The position numbers and the translations under genes were made by a program. Below are positions 7,842 to 15,899 of a stretch of 35,066 nt of DNA, one piece after another. The notes below the pieces were generated by a model. The model saw only the letters and a list, made by a program, of their open reading frames with translations, did not search any database and had not been told where the DNA came from. Within the stretch, counting starts at the first letter, position 1. Every line of letters begins with the position of its first letter. The stretch comes from an uncultured Mucilaginibacter sp. (GTDB taxonomy: Bacteria; Bacteroidota; Bacteroidia; Sphingobacteriales; Sphingobacteriaceae), in assembly GCA_903866915.1 (NCBI GenBank), contig CAIPPO010000045.1, positions 1 through 35,066 on the forward strand. The letters run 5' to 3'.

Positions 7842-8084
7842 CTAATAAATGCCGTGAAAAAAACCTGACAGCGAAACGTCAAAATAATAACAAATTTTCC
7901 TCAGCGTGTCCAAACGGATATCAACTTTTCCGGATTCAAGCCGGGCAATATTGATATTGGTCTCGCTGTAAAACTTCTCCTGGGTCACCTGGTTTTGTCG
8001 TCGCAGGTTCTTGATTTGCAGGGCGATCTTCTTCTTAAACGCTTCTTCCGATCTGTTAAGGTATTCAAAGTCAGTTAATAACAT
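7842..8084 (-). CDS. Small XRE-family helix-turn-helix regulator
   Basis: 80 residues, nearly all of it one lambda-repressor-like HTH domain: KKIALQIKNLRRQNQVTQEKFYSETNINIARLESGK, then VDIRLDTLRKICYYFDVSLSGFF. The recognition helix is in the TNINIARLESG part. There is no second domain for ligand or dimer binding. It reads away from the structured intergenic region at 8085-8480 and could bind there, but no operator is proven. It starts at the ATG at 8084, with no upstream in-frame alternative of note. Such solo XRE proteins are common in Bacteroidota and mostly uncharacterised. Confidence 0.85.
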   Translation of the reverse strand: MLLTDFEYLNRSEEAFKKKIALQIKNLRRQNQVTQEKFYSETNINIARLESGKVDIRLDTLRKICYYFDVSLSGFFHGIY

Positions 8085-8175
8085 AACGGCAATTCCATTA
8101 ATCAGGGTTATCAGGTTGCAAGCTAATAAATAAATCTAACAAACTAATTTTTACGTTTGCAACAACATTGTTATC

Positions 8176-8228
8176 GGGCCAATCCAAATTCAGACGAATT
8201 CGTCATTGTCTGTAACGCGGTGTGGCCC
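8176..8228. promoter_or_regulatory. Nested dyad symmetry next to the small RNA promoter
   Basis: GGGCCA (8176-8181) and TGGCCC (8223-8228) enclose CAGAC (8191-8195) and GTCTG (8208-8212). The inner TTG at 8206-8208 is the proposed -33 element, and the outer right arm abuts the -7 element at 8229. It could be an operator, or a 5' hairpin if transcription starts further upstream, after a second TAnnTTTG match (TACGTTTG, 8152-8159). Confidence 0.4.
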
Positions 8229-8236
8229 TACATTTG
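8206..8236 (+). promoter_or_regulatory. Promoter TTG-N20-TACATTTG of the candidate small RNA
   Basis: TTG at 8206-8208 and TACATTTG at 8229-8236 are 20 bases apart, an exact match to the Bacteroidota consensus. The predicted start is close to 8241, the first base of a perfect hairpin. Confidence 0.65.
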
Positions 8237-8240
8237 TAAA

Positions 8241-8418
8241 GTAATGCTCGACTCTGCATTACATCTGTGAAACAAATTTAAGTGACATCTACCAATGAAA
8301 AACTTTATTTGAATTCTCAGACACCCAGGCTGAGTGTATTTGTTCTTTGTTTTGGGTTTAATCAATAGTTTAAATTAATTAGGGGAAAGAGAACTTTGCA
8401 TAAAGGTTCTCTTTTTTT
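8241..8418 (+). ncRNA. Candidate structured small RNA of about 178 nt
   Basis: The stretch begins just after a consensus promoter and ends in an intrinsic terminator. At its 5' end GTAATGC (8241-8247) pairs with GCATTAC (8256-8262) around an eight-base loop. AACAAAT (8271-8277) can pair with ATTTGTT (8338-8344), enclosing CTCAG (8316-8320) and CTGAG (8330-8334). No coding frame longer than a few codons is present. The size is compatible with 6S RNA, but I cannot see the 6S secondary structure with confidence. It could instead be the leader of the acyl-CoA dehydrogenase gene, though that gene has its own -7 element after the terminator. This is inference from sequence signals only. Confidence 0.5.
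8386..8418 (+). terminator. Intrinsic terminator after the candidate small RNA
   Basis: GAGAAC (8389-8394) with following TTT pairs with AAAGGTTCTC (8402-8411, one bulged G), and seven T residues follow (8412-8418). This is the clearest rho-independent terminator in the window. Confidence 0.8.
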
Positions 8419-8451
8419 GTGCTCTCATTTTTTACTATGCGTGCATAGCAT

Positions 8452-8459
8452 TACATTTG
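8452..8459 (+). promoter_or_regulatory. -7 element TACATTTG of the acyl-CoA dehydrogenase gene
   Basis: An exact TAnnTTTG match ending 21 bases before the ATG at 8481. It lies after the terminator at 8418, so the dehydrogenase is probably transcribed separately from the small RNA. Confidence 0.5.
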
Positions 8460-8480
8460 AGAAAACCAATCAACGTTTCC

Positions 8481-9620
8481 ATGCATTTTGAATTTACCGA
8501 AGAGCAATTAATGATACGCCAGGCTGCGCGAGATTTTGCGCAGCATGAATTGAAACCAGGCGTAATAGAACGCGACGAGCATCAGAAATTTCCGGCCGAA
8601 CAGGTAAAGAAACTGGGTGAGCTGGGCTTCTTGGGTATCATGGTTTCGCCCGAATACGGCGGTAGCGGTATGGACACAGTATCCTATGTATTGGCGATGG
8701 AAGAGCTTTCAAAGATAGATGCTTCGGCTTCGGTGGTAGTTTCTGTCAATAATTCATTGGTTTGCTACGGATTGGAAAAATATGGCTCCGAAGAACAAAA
8801 ACGCAAATACCTGGTGCCCCTGGCCAGTGGCGAAGTGATAGGCGCTTTCTGCCTGTCGGAGCCCGAAGCCGGCTCGGACGCTACCTCGCAACATACTACG
8901 GCTATTGATATGGGCGACCATTACCTGCTCAACGGTACCAAAAACTGGATCACCAATGGCGGGACAGCATCCGCCTACCTCGTCATCGCCCAAACCCATC
9001 CCGAAAAAAAGCATCATGGTATCAATGTGCTGATCGTTGAAAAGGGGATGGAAGGCTTTACCATCGGACCGAAAGAAAATAAATTAGGTATCCGCGGCTC
9101 AGATACCCATTCGCTGATGTTCAGTGATGTTAAGGTACCGAAAGAGAATCGCATAGGCGAAGATGGCTTTGGCTTTAAATTCGCGATGAAAACGCTGGAA
9201 GGCGGGCGCATAGGCATAGCTGCGCAAGCATTGGGCATAGCATCGGGAGCCTACGAATTGGCACTGGAATATGCTAAACAGCGCAAGGCTTTCGGAAAAT
9301 CTATAGCCGATCTGCAAGCCATACAATTTAAACTGGCCGATATGGCAACCCAAATTGAAGCAGCACGCCTGCTTTGTTTAAAGGCAGCCTGGTTAAAAGA
9401 TCAGGGTCTACCATACGCTCAGGCAAGTTCGATGGCTAAACTTTATGCTTCTGATGCGGCTATGCGTACTACCGTTGAAGCAGTACAAATACACGGCGGA
9501 TATGGTTTTGTGAAGGAATACCACGTTGAACGCCTGATGCGCGATGCCAAGATCACGCAGATCTATGAGGGGACCTCGGAAATTCAAAGGATTGTAATTT
9601 CACGGGAAGTACTCAAATAA
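8481..9620 (+). CDS. Acyl-CoA dehydrogenase (short-chain/butyryl type)
   Basis: 379 residues from ATG 8481, the typical length. An upstream TTG at 8457 would overlap the -7 promoter element and is rejected. The start MHFEFTEEQLMIRQAARDFA is classic. FAD-binding and substrate motifs are present: CLSEPEAGSDA near residue 125 and WITNGG near 157. Further on are QAIQFKLADMA and the C-terminal IYEGTSEIQR near 360, where the glutamate is the catalytic base in short-chain enzymes. It oxidises an acyl-CoA to the 2-enoyl-CoA in fatty-acid or branched-chain amino-acid breakdown, passing electrons to ETF. No ETF or thiolase gene is adjacent, so the exact substrate is unknown. Confidence 0.93.
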   Translation: MHFEFTEEQLMIRQAARDFAQHELKPGVIERDEHQKFPAEQVKKLGELGFLGIMVSPEYGGSGMDTVSYVLAMEELSKIDASASVVVSVNNSLVCYGLEKYGSEEQKRKYLVPLASGEVIGAFCLSEPEAGSDATSQHTTAIDMGDHYLLNGTKNWITNGGTASAYLVIAQTHPEKKHHGINVLIVEKGMEGFTIGPKENKLGIRGSDTHSLMFSDVKVPKENRIGEDGFGFKFAMKTLEGGRIGIAAQALGIASGAYELALEYAKQRKAFGKSIADLQAIQFKLADMATQIEAARLLCLKAAWLKDQGLPYAQASSMAKLYASDAAMRTTVEAVQIHGGYGFVKEYHVERLMRDAKITQIYEGTSEIQRIVISREVLK

Positions 9621-9672
9621 TACCATACTTTTCCTTTACTTTGGAATCTATATTAATTTAATAGACTTTCAG

Positions 9673-10908
9673 ATGTATCGTAAAATCTTGTGTTCAATTT
9701 TTTCATTTATCCTTTCTTTTAGCCTGGCAAATGCGCAAAGCCATCTGAAAGTTGGCACCTGGCGCGGCGAATTAACAACGAAATCGGGCAACACGATACC
9801 TTTTGTTTTTGATGTAAGGCAAGTTGGCGCTAAGCAGCAAATTTTTATTCACAATGCTTCCGAGCGTTATCAAGTAAGCAATGTTCGGCAGGTAAGCGAT
9901 TCAGTTTTTGTCCGCATGCCCCTTTTCAACTCTGAATTTAAACTGAAATTGGATGCCGAAGGCTTAAAAGGCTCCTGGATCAAGCACTATGGCGATAGTG
10001 ACGCCTCGATGGATTTTCATGCCGAACCGGGCAAAAACTGGCGCTTTTTTAGCCAGGTACCTCTCCCAAAATATAAATTAGGTGGCCGCTGGAGCGCCAT
10101 ATTTGTAGATGGCGGCCATGCTGACACCACAGTCGGCGAATTCACGCAGGTTGGGTCAAGGGTAACAGGTACGTTCCTGACCACCACCGGCGATGACCGC
10201 TTTTTGGAAGGCAGCATTAAGGACAATAAACTTTACCTTTCAACTTTCGACGGTGGCCATGCTTTTACCTTTATAGCAGATATTACCGATAACAATACCC
10301 TCACTAACGGCGTGTATTATGCAGGCTATTCGAGCGTAAGCCAATGGACTGCACGGCGAGATGCTAAAGCCGAATTACCCAACGCCTACTCTTTGACCAA
10401 ACTGAAAGCGGGTTATAAAAAAATAGCCTTTACTTTCCCGGATATCAATGGCAAAAAGGTGTCGTTAAGCGACCCCCGCTACAGAAATAAAGTGGTCATC
10501 ATCCAGCTTATGGGCTCCTGGTGCCCGAATTGTATGGACGAAACCAATTACCTGGTGAATAATTACTATAAAAAATACCACGCAAAAGGGGTCGAGATCA
10601 TTGGCCTGGCCTATGAGCGCACAACTGATTTTGCCAAATCGAAAGTTACCCTGCAACAGCTCAAAACCAGGTTTAATGTTCCCTATCCCTTATTGATCAC
10701 CGGCTTTACGCCCGCGGCAGGAGAACCTGTAAAAAGTTTACCCCAGCTGGCTAATTACATGGGCTTCCCAACCACCATCATCATCGACAAGCACGGTAAT
10801 GTCAGCAAGATACATACCGGCTTCAGCGGCCCGGGAACCGGAAAACACTACACCGAGTTTATCGCGGAATTTGAGAAATTGACTGATAATTTATTAGCCG
10901 ATAGATAG
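9673..10908 (+). CDS. Exported TlpA-like thioredoxin-fold protein with N-terminal beta domain
   Basis: 411 residues with a signal peptide (MYRKILCSIFSFILSFSLANA). Residues about 23-240 are an uncharacterised beta-rich region with two similar halves (VGTWRGELTTKSGNTIPFVF and GGRWSAIFVDGGHADTTVGE). The C-terminal domain from about 250 is a peroxiredoxin/TlpA fold with the redox pair in GSWCPNCMDE near residue 281 and the cis-proline loop in MGFPTTIIIDKHG near 365. It probably reduces disulfides in the periplasm. Bacteroidota carry many such proteins, often with unrelated N-terminal domains, and no partner is adjacent. It converges on pepT. Confidence 0.85.
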   Translation: MYRKILCSIFSFILSFSLANAQSHLKVGTWRGELTTKSGNTIPFVFDVRQVGAKQQIFIHNASERYQVSNVRQVSDSVFVRMPLFNSEFKLKLDAEGLKGSWIKHYGDSDASMDFHAEPGKNWRFFSQVPLPKYKLGGRWSAIFVDGGHADTTVGEFTQVGSRVTGTFLTTTGDDRFLEGSIKDNKLYLSTFDGGHAFTFIADITDNNTLTNGVYYAGYSSVSQWTARRDAKAELPNAYSLTKLKAGYKKIAFTFPDINGKKVSLSDPRYRNKVVIIQLMGSWCPNCMDETNYLVNNYYKKYHAKGVEIIGLAYERTTDFAKSKVTLQQLKTRFNVPYPLLITGFTPAAGEPVKSLPQLANYMGFPTTIIIDKHGNVSKIHTGFSGPGTGKHYTEFIAEFEKLTDNLLADR

Positions 10909-10932
10909 TCCGGAAGTAGGAAAGTACGGACT
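10907..10932. repeat. Palindrome between convergent redoxin and pepT genes
   Basis: AGTCCG (10907-10912) and CGGACT (10927-10932) flank GAAGTAGGAAAGTA. The motif resembles the microrepeat at 299-430. It may act as a two-way terminator, though a proper T run after it is missing in the pepT direction. Confidence 0.45.
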
Positions 10933-10940
10933 CAAAAAAA

Positions 10941-12194
10941 CTAAGCCCTCTCCTCCCAAATCATACACAAATGCAAAATAGTTTCTACCGCCTTTTGCAT
11001 GTCCTGAATTGATACCCATTCGTGTTTGCTGTGAAAAGCATGCTCCCCTGCAAAAATATTCGGGCAGGGCAGCCCCATAAAAGATAACCGCGAGCCATCG
11101 GTCCCTCCGCGAATGCTGCATAATTTTGCTTCAAGGCCCGCCCGTTGTATGGCCTCCAAACCATAGGCAACTATTTCGGGGTGCTGGTCGAGCACCTTTT
11201 TCATATTGCGGTATTGGGGTTTGATATCAAGCGTAAAACTGGTTCCAGGGAATCGTGCTATCACACCTTCAGCTGTTTCCCTGATCACTTCGGCATGCTG
11301 CTTTAAAAGCTCATCCTCAAAATCGCGAATAATAAAATCAATTTCGGCGCTTTCCACATGCCCCTGTATGCTAACGGGATGCACGAAGCCCTGCATGCCT
11401 TCGGTTCGTTCGGGCGAAAGCATATGAGGCAGCTCAGCAATGATCTCGCCGGCTATTTTGATCGCACTTTGCATTTTACCTTTCGCAAAGCCGGGGTGCG
11501 AACTGATACCATTGATGGTTAGCCTTGCGCCATCGGCTGAAAAAGTTTCATTTTCGAGGTTTCCGGCACTCTCACCGTCCATGGTATAGCCGGCGTAGGC
11601 TCCGAGCTTTTCCATATTTACCTTATCTACTCCCCGGCCAATTTCTTCATCCGGAGTAAACAATATCCTGATCGTACCGTGTTTGATCTCGGGGTGATGG
11701 ACCAGCTGGTAGCAGGCATCCATAATTTCAGCAACTCCGGCTTTGTTATCAGCGCCTAATAGCGTCGTACCACTGGCAGTGATCAGGTCATTGCCCAGCT
11801 GTGCGCGCAGCTGGGGGTGATCAGCCATTCTGATGATCTGTGCCAGGTCATCCGGAAGTGCTATATCCAGTCCCTGGTAGTTGCGGTGAACTAAAGGCTT
11901 CACACCGCTTCCACTGCAATCGGGGGCCGTATCCATGTGCGAACAAAAACAGATTACCGGGATATTGGCTTTATCGCTGTTTGCGGGTATCGTTGCATAG
12001 ACATAACCAAACTCATCCAAATGAGCGTCTTGTAACCCTATCGCAATTAATTCGTTTACAAGAATATTCCCCAGGTTTTTCTGTTTTTCAGTCGATGGAA
12101 TAGAATCAGAAGCGGGGTCAGACTGGGTGTCGATTGTTACATAATGTAGAAATCGCTGTGCGACTGTAAAATTTAACACGGAATTTAGCTCCAT
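10941..12194 (-). CDS. pepT: Peptidase T (tripeptide aminopeptidase)
   Basis: 417 residues, as expected for PepT (M20B). Zinc ligands and catalytic residues are visible in order: CSHMDTAPD near residue 83, LLGADNKAG near 148, FTPDEEIGRG near 184, DGESAG near 206, and the C-terminal IRGGTDGSRLSFMG with AFHSKHEWVS. The enzyme is cytosolic and removes the N-terminal residue from tripeptides. It starts at ATG 12194. It is a single gene, convergent with the redoxin gene, with 92 bases between its start and the next gene on the other strand. No TAnnTTTG element is visible in the upstream gap. Confidence 0.94.
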   Translation of the reverse strand: MELNSVLNFTVAQRFLHYVTIDTQSDPASDSIPSTEKQKNLGNILVNELIAIGLQDAHLDEFGYVYATIPANSDKANIPVICFCSHMDTAPDCSGSGVKPLVHRNYQGLDIALPDDLAQIIRMADHPQLRAQLGNDLITASGTTLLGADNKAGVAEIMDACYQLVHHPEIKHGTIRILFTPDEEIGRGVDKVNMEKLGAYAGYTMDGESAGNLENETFSADGARLTINGISSHPGFAKGKMQSAIKIAGEIIAELPHMLSPERTEGMQGFVHPVSIQGHVESAEIDFIIRDFEDELLKQHAEVIRETAEGVIARFPGTSFTLDIKPQYRNMKKVLDQHPEIVAYGLEAIQRAGLEAKLCSIRGGTDGSRLSFMGLPCPNIFAGEHAFHSKHEWVSIQDMQKAVETILHLCMIWEERA

Positions 12195-12286
12195 AATTGA
12201 CGTTTATATCGATAGAAATTTTATTTTTGACAAGCCATAATTAGGCCTGGTCAAAACGATTGTACAATATTGATTAAAATTAGGCA

Positions 12287-13018
12287 TTGAAAAAACTCAT
12301 TTTACTTTTCGTTTTCGTGTTTTCTGTAGTGCTGGCAAAAGCACAAATGGGTTATAACTACAAAGAATTTGCAATCGGTTTGGACGTCGGTTATGAACGC
12401 GGCTATACGAATGTACAGCGACAGGATAATCACATCGGCGAGAGCATAAATTTTATTTACAATTATAGTCCTTATGTACCCGTTTCTGCAGAATTACAGT
12501 TTGGTAATTTATCGGGTGGCGGAACAACCCCGGCAAGAGACAGGTATGGCCGGCAATACACCAATAATTTTGAGGCCTTTCTTGTGCATGCTGACTTTCA
12601 ATTAGGTGAAGCAATTGATTACTCACAAAATGATTTGCTTAATGCACTCAAAAATTTTTACCTGGGTACAGGCTTCGGCTTGGTTTTCAATAATAACACC
12701 GTACAGCGTACCAACTTATATCCCTGGAACGGGCCGCTGACCTATGTATTTCCGGGAAAAAATAACAGCATTAACCTAACCGTGCCTTTACGCTTTGGGT
12801 ATGAGTTTAAAATATATAACGAATATTCAGAGCCATATATGGCCATTGACCTGGGCTATGTACACAATATTGTATTTGGTTCAGGTCTGGATGGCTATGA
12901 CGATCCGCGTACGATATTTAAACACAACTCACAGGACCAATACCGCCAAATTACTATTGGCGTTAAGTTTAATTTTGGCAATATCACCTCTTACAATAAA
13001 CTGATCAGGCGTTTCTAA
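12287..13018 (+). CDS. Outer-membrane beta-barrel-like protein of unknown role
   Basis: 243 residues with a signal peptide (MKKLILLFVFVFSVVLAKA, cleavage before QM). The mature part has alternating hydrophobic strands with many aromatic residues (FAIGLDVGYERGY, YAIDLGY-like segments, ITIGVKFNFG) and ends in an aromatic residue after KLIRRF. That is the pattern of small Bacteroidota outer-membrane barrels (PorT/OmpW-like size). The start is the TTG at 12287, forced by an in-frame TAG two codons upstream and by the signal peptide beginning there. Ligand and partners are unknown. The next gene starts five bases downstream, so the two are probably co-transcribed. Confidence 0.75.
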   Translation: MKKLILLFVFVFSVVLAKAQMGYNYKEFAIGLDVGYERGYTNVQRQDNHIGESINFIYNYSPYVPVSAELQFGNLSGGGTTPARDRYGRQYTNNFEAFLVHADFQLGEAIDYSQNDLLNALKNFYLGTGFGLVFNNNTVQRTNLYPWNGPLTYVFPGKNNSINLTVPLRFGYEFKIYNEYSEPYMAIDLGYVHNIVFGSGLDGYDDPRTIFKHNSQDQYRQITIGVKFNFGNITSYNKLIRRF

Positions 13019-13022
13019 TACT

Positions 13023-13376
13023 TTGAACCTGGAAGAAATACGCGATCATTGCCTGGCCAAGCCGGGTGTATCCGAAGGGCTTCCTTTTGGCGAAGACACG
13101 TTAGTGTTCAAAGTTGGCGAAAAACTTTTCTTACTTTCCAGTATATCATCTGGCACACAATTCAATGTCAAATGTGACCCCGAACTCGCAATAGAACTTC
13201 GTGAACATCACCCTGAAGTACAACCCGGTTTCCATATGAATAAAAAACATTGGAATACCATACATACCAATGGTAGCTTAAGCAGGAAACAATTGATTGA
13301 AATGATCGATCATTCGTATGATCTTGTTTTTAAAAGTCTGCCAAAGCAAATGCAGGAAGATATCAAGGGCGCTTAA
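13023..13376 (+). CDS. MmcQ/YjbR family DNA-binding-fold protein
   Basis: 117 residues, the usual length. It has the family motifs: MNLEEIRDHCLAKPGVSEGLPFGEDTLVFKVGEKLF at the start, KCDPELAIELREHHPEVQPGFHMNKKHWNTI in the middle and IDHSYDLVFKSLPKQ at the end. The CyaY-like fold has been linked to DNA binding, but the role is not established. The start is the TTG at 13023, four bases after the previous stop; no ATG is available before residue 75. The weak start and close spacing suggest dependence on upstream translation. Confidence 0.88.
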   Translation: MNLEEIRDHCLAKPGVSEGLPFGEDTLVFKVGEKLFLLSSISSGTQFNVKCDPELAIELREHHPEVQPGFHMNKKHWNTIHTNGSLSRKQLIEMIDHSYDLVFKSLPKQMQEDIKGA

Positions 13377-13491
13377 CGGTTTCTGAAATTTACAAAAATA
13401 ACTATACCTGACATTTGCAGGCTAGCTACACCCGGCGCGGTACGCCAACGTATAATTCTTCTTACACATCGCAATAAGTGAAACGCAGGAT

Positions 13492-13499
13492 TATATTTG
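13492..13499 (+). promoter_or_regulatory. -7 element TATATTTG of the M14 peptidase gene
   Basis: An exact TAnnTTTG match ending 15 bases before the ATG at 13515. It overlaps the alternative TTG start at 13497, which argues against that start. Confidence 0.45.
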
Positions 13500-13514
13500 T
13501 TAAAATTTCTTTCC

Positions 13515-15257
13515 ATGAAAAGATTAGTACCTGCTTTAATATGCTGTTTACTGTGTATACAAACCAAAGCGCAAATAACGCCATTTGAAGCCAGCAGTGA
13601 TAAGAATTATACCGCAAACTATGCCGAGATTATTGGCTACTACCAGAAGCTGGTAAAACCCCATCCACAATTGCGCTTGTTCAATTATGGCACAACCGAT
13701 GCAGGCAAGCCATTAACACTAATCGTTTTATCAAGAGACAGGGTGTTTGATCCTGTGCTTATCAAAAAGCAAAATAAAAGAGTACTGCTTATCAATAACG
13801 GCATCCACCCCGGCGAACCGGAAGGCATAGACGCAACGATGATGCTGGTGCGCGACCTGTTACAAAAGAATCAATTACCCAAAAATGTGGTATTGTGTTT
13901 TATTGCTGTATATAATATCGACGGATGCTTAAATCGCGGCATTTCGCGTATCAATCAAAACGGACCCCGCATGTACGGTTTCAGGGGCAATTACAAAAAC
14001 CTCGACCTTAATCGCGATTTTATCAAAGCCGATAGTAAAAATGCATTGGCGTTTGAGAAAATTTTAAATACCTGGCAACCCGAGGTATTTCTGGATAATC
14101 ATACCAGTGATGGTGCAGATTACCAGTATGTGATGACGTTGATCGAAACCCAAAAAGATAAACAAAACCCCATCCTTGCCGATTATACCTCCAAAATTCT
14201 TTCCCCCGAATTGTATAAACGCATGGCCAAAAGCGGTTATGAAATGACCCCCTACGTTGATGAAAAACAAGAAACACCTGATTCAGGTATCGTTAGTTTT
14301 TTAGAGACGCCCCGTTTTGCAACCGGGTATACTGCGCAGCACAATATCATCAGCTATATTACCGAGACCCACATGCTAAAAGCATTTGACAAGCGGGTAT
14401 ATGCCACTTATGATTTTATGGTTGCTTTGATTGACGTGTTTGAGCGCGATGCTAAACTGATAGGCGAATTAAAGCACAAAGCCGATGAGCAGGTAAAAAA
14501 CCAAACAACTTTTGCGCTTAACTGGCAGGTCGACTGGCAGCGTTATGATACGCTGGTGTTTAAAGGCTATGAAGCCGGACACAAAACCAGCGAAGTAAGC
14601 GGACTACCCCGTTTGTTCTACGACCGCAGTAAGCCATATACCAAAACCATCAGGTATTATGATAATTATATACCTACCCTGGAGGTTAATAAACCAGTAG
14701 CCTACGTGATACCTCAGGCATGGAGTAAAGTGATTGAGCTGTTTAAACTCAACAATATCGTAATGCATCGGTTAAATCACGATACTACGCTCGATCTGCA
14801 GGTATATTATATTGATGATTACAAAACACCATCCCGTCCTTATGAAGGTCACTATTTGCATAGCAACGTAAAGCTGAGCGCCACCAACCAGCGCATTCAT
14901 TACTATGCCGGCGATTATGTTGTGTTTACCAATCAAGCCCTTAACCGGTATATTGTTGAAACACTTGAACCGCAGGGTGTGGATTCATTTTTTGCATGGA
15001 ATTTCTTTGATTCAGTTTTAGGTGAAAAAGAAGGCTACTCCGACTATGTTTATGAAGACGTAGCCGCTGAACAACTTAAAAACGATCCCGATCTGCGCAA
15101 AAAACTGGAGGATGAGAAAATAAAGAACCCCGACCTGGCCAAAAGTGCCCGGGCACAATTAAACTTTGTGTACCGCAACTCACCTAATTTCGAAAAAACC
15201 TATCTTCGGTACCCGGTTGGCAGGTTGCTGACGGATATAAAACTTGACATTCAATAA
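13515..15257 (+). CDS. Exported M14 family zinc carboxypeptidase
   Basis: 580 residues from ATG 13515, which begins the signal peptide MKRLVPALICCLLCIQTKAQ. The first zinc motif is in NNGIHPGEPEGIDA (HxxE) near residue 98, and the third ligand histidine is in FLDNHTSDGADYQY near 197. NLNRD-like YKNLDLNRDFIKADS near 165 supplies the substrate-binding arginine. The catalytic glutamate is likely in YITETHMLK near 286. The C-terminal 290 residues are a long extension of unknown fold. The enzyme should trim C-terminal residues or D-amino-acid peptides outside the cytoplasm. Its stop is directly followed by the rhomboid ATG, so the two form an operon. Confidence 0.9.
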   Translation: MKRLVPALICCLLCIQTKAQITPFEASSDKNYTANYAEIIGYYQKLVKPHPQLRLFNYGTTDAGKPLTLIVLSRDRVFDPVLIKKQNKRVLLINNGIHPGEPEGIDATMMLVRDLLQKNQLPKNVVLCFIAVYNIDGCLNRGISRINQNGPRMYGFRGNYKNLDLNRDFIKADSKNALAFEKILNTWQPEVFLDNHTSDGADYQYVMTLIETQKDKQNPILADYTSKILSPELYKRMAKSGYEMTPYVDEKQETPDSGIVSFLETPRFATGYTAQHNIISYITETHMLKAFDKRVYATYDFMVALIDVFERDAKLIGELKHKADEQVKNQTTFALNWQVDWQRYDTLVFKGYEAGHKTSEVSGLPRLFYDRSKPYTKTIRYYDNYIPTLEVNKPVAYVIPQAWSKVIELFKLNNIVMHRLNHDTTLDLQVYYIDDYKTPSRPYEGHYLHSNVKLSATNQRIHYYAGDYVVFTNQALNRYIVETLEPQGVDSFFAWNFFDSVLGEKEGYSDYVYEDVAAEQLKNDPDLRKKLEDEKIKNPDLAKSARAQLNFVYRNSPNFEKTYLRYPVGRLLTDIKLDIQ

Positions 15258-15899
15258 ATGGAAATAAGCCAAATATTCCAGGAGGCACCGGTAGCTTGTG
15301 TTATCTTCGCTATCACCCTGATCACCAGTTTCATTGCCTTTTCGAACGACTGGGCGTATGAAAATTTTATCCTGCAGCCCTATTATGTTTACAAGGGCAA
15401 AAGGCTATATACCCTGATCACCAGCGGGCTTATTCACCTCGACCTGATGCACTTGTTCTTTAATATGTTCTCTTTCTATTTTTTTGCTTTTACGCTGGAA
15501 GCAAGGATTGGGCACTGGCAATTTGGATTGCTTTATGGAATAAGTTTGATTTTAAGCGACCTGCCTTCGGTTGTGAAACATAAAGACAACTACAACTACC
15601 GCAGCCTGGGCGCCTCTGGGGCTATCAGTGCGGTTATTTTTAGCTTTATCCTTTTTAACCCGCTGGCAAGCATGGGGCTCATTTTTTTGCCTGGCGTTGA
15701 TATACCCGCCGCTGTTTTCGGCATATTGTACCTGATCTATTGCTCTTATGCTTCTAAACGCCAATGGGGTAATATTAACCATGACGCACATTTATTCGGA
15801 GCTTTAGCAGGGCTAATGATAACAGCCGTATTAGTGCCGCATTCATTAGGCGATTTTGCTAGTATCATCAGCGAGAAACTGAGATCGATCGGGCATTGA
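15258..15899 (+). CDS. Rhomboid family intramembrane serine protease
   Basis: 213 residues with about six hydrophobic helices. The catalytic serine is in SLGASGAISAV near residue 119 (GxSG motif), and the catalytic histidine is in INHDAHLFGALAG near 177. The usual HxxxN oxyanion helix is LIHLDLMHLFFNMFSFYF near 55-72. It cleaves within transmembrane helices of partner proteins; the substrate is unknown. It begins on the base after the M14 peptidase stop. Its last 32 bases overlap the 3' end of a convergent gene. Confidence 0.93.
   Translation: MEISQIFQEAPVACVIFAITLITSFIAFSNDWAYENFILQPYYVYKGKRLYTLITSGLIHLDLMHLFFNMFSFYFFAFTLEARIGHWQFGLLYGISLILSDLPSVVKHKDNYNYRSLGASGAISAVIFSFILFNPLASMGLIFLPGVDIPAAVFGILYLIYCSYASKRQWGNINHDAHLFGALAGLMITAVLVPHSLGDFASIISEKLRSIGH

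Noticed and set aside
8176..8418. TPP or other known riboswitch before the acyl-CoA dehydrogenase
   Set aside because: On neither strand do the conserved CTGAGA and ACCTGATC blocks occur together, and the dehydrogenase has its own -7 element after the terminator.
8457..8480. TTG start for acyl-CoA dehydrogenase adding eight residues
   Set aside because: It overlaps the TACATTTG promoter element, and the protein family starts at the ATG at 8481. The same logic removes upstream starts for the M14, epimerase, GNAT and gcvH genes.
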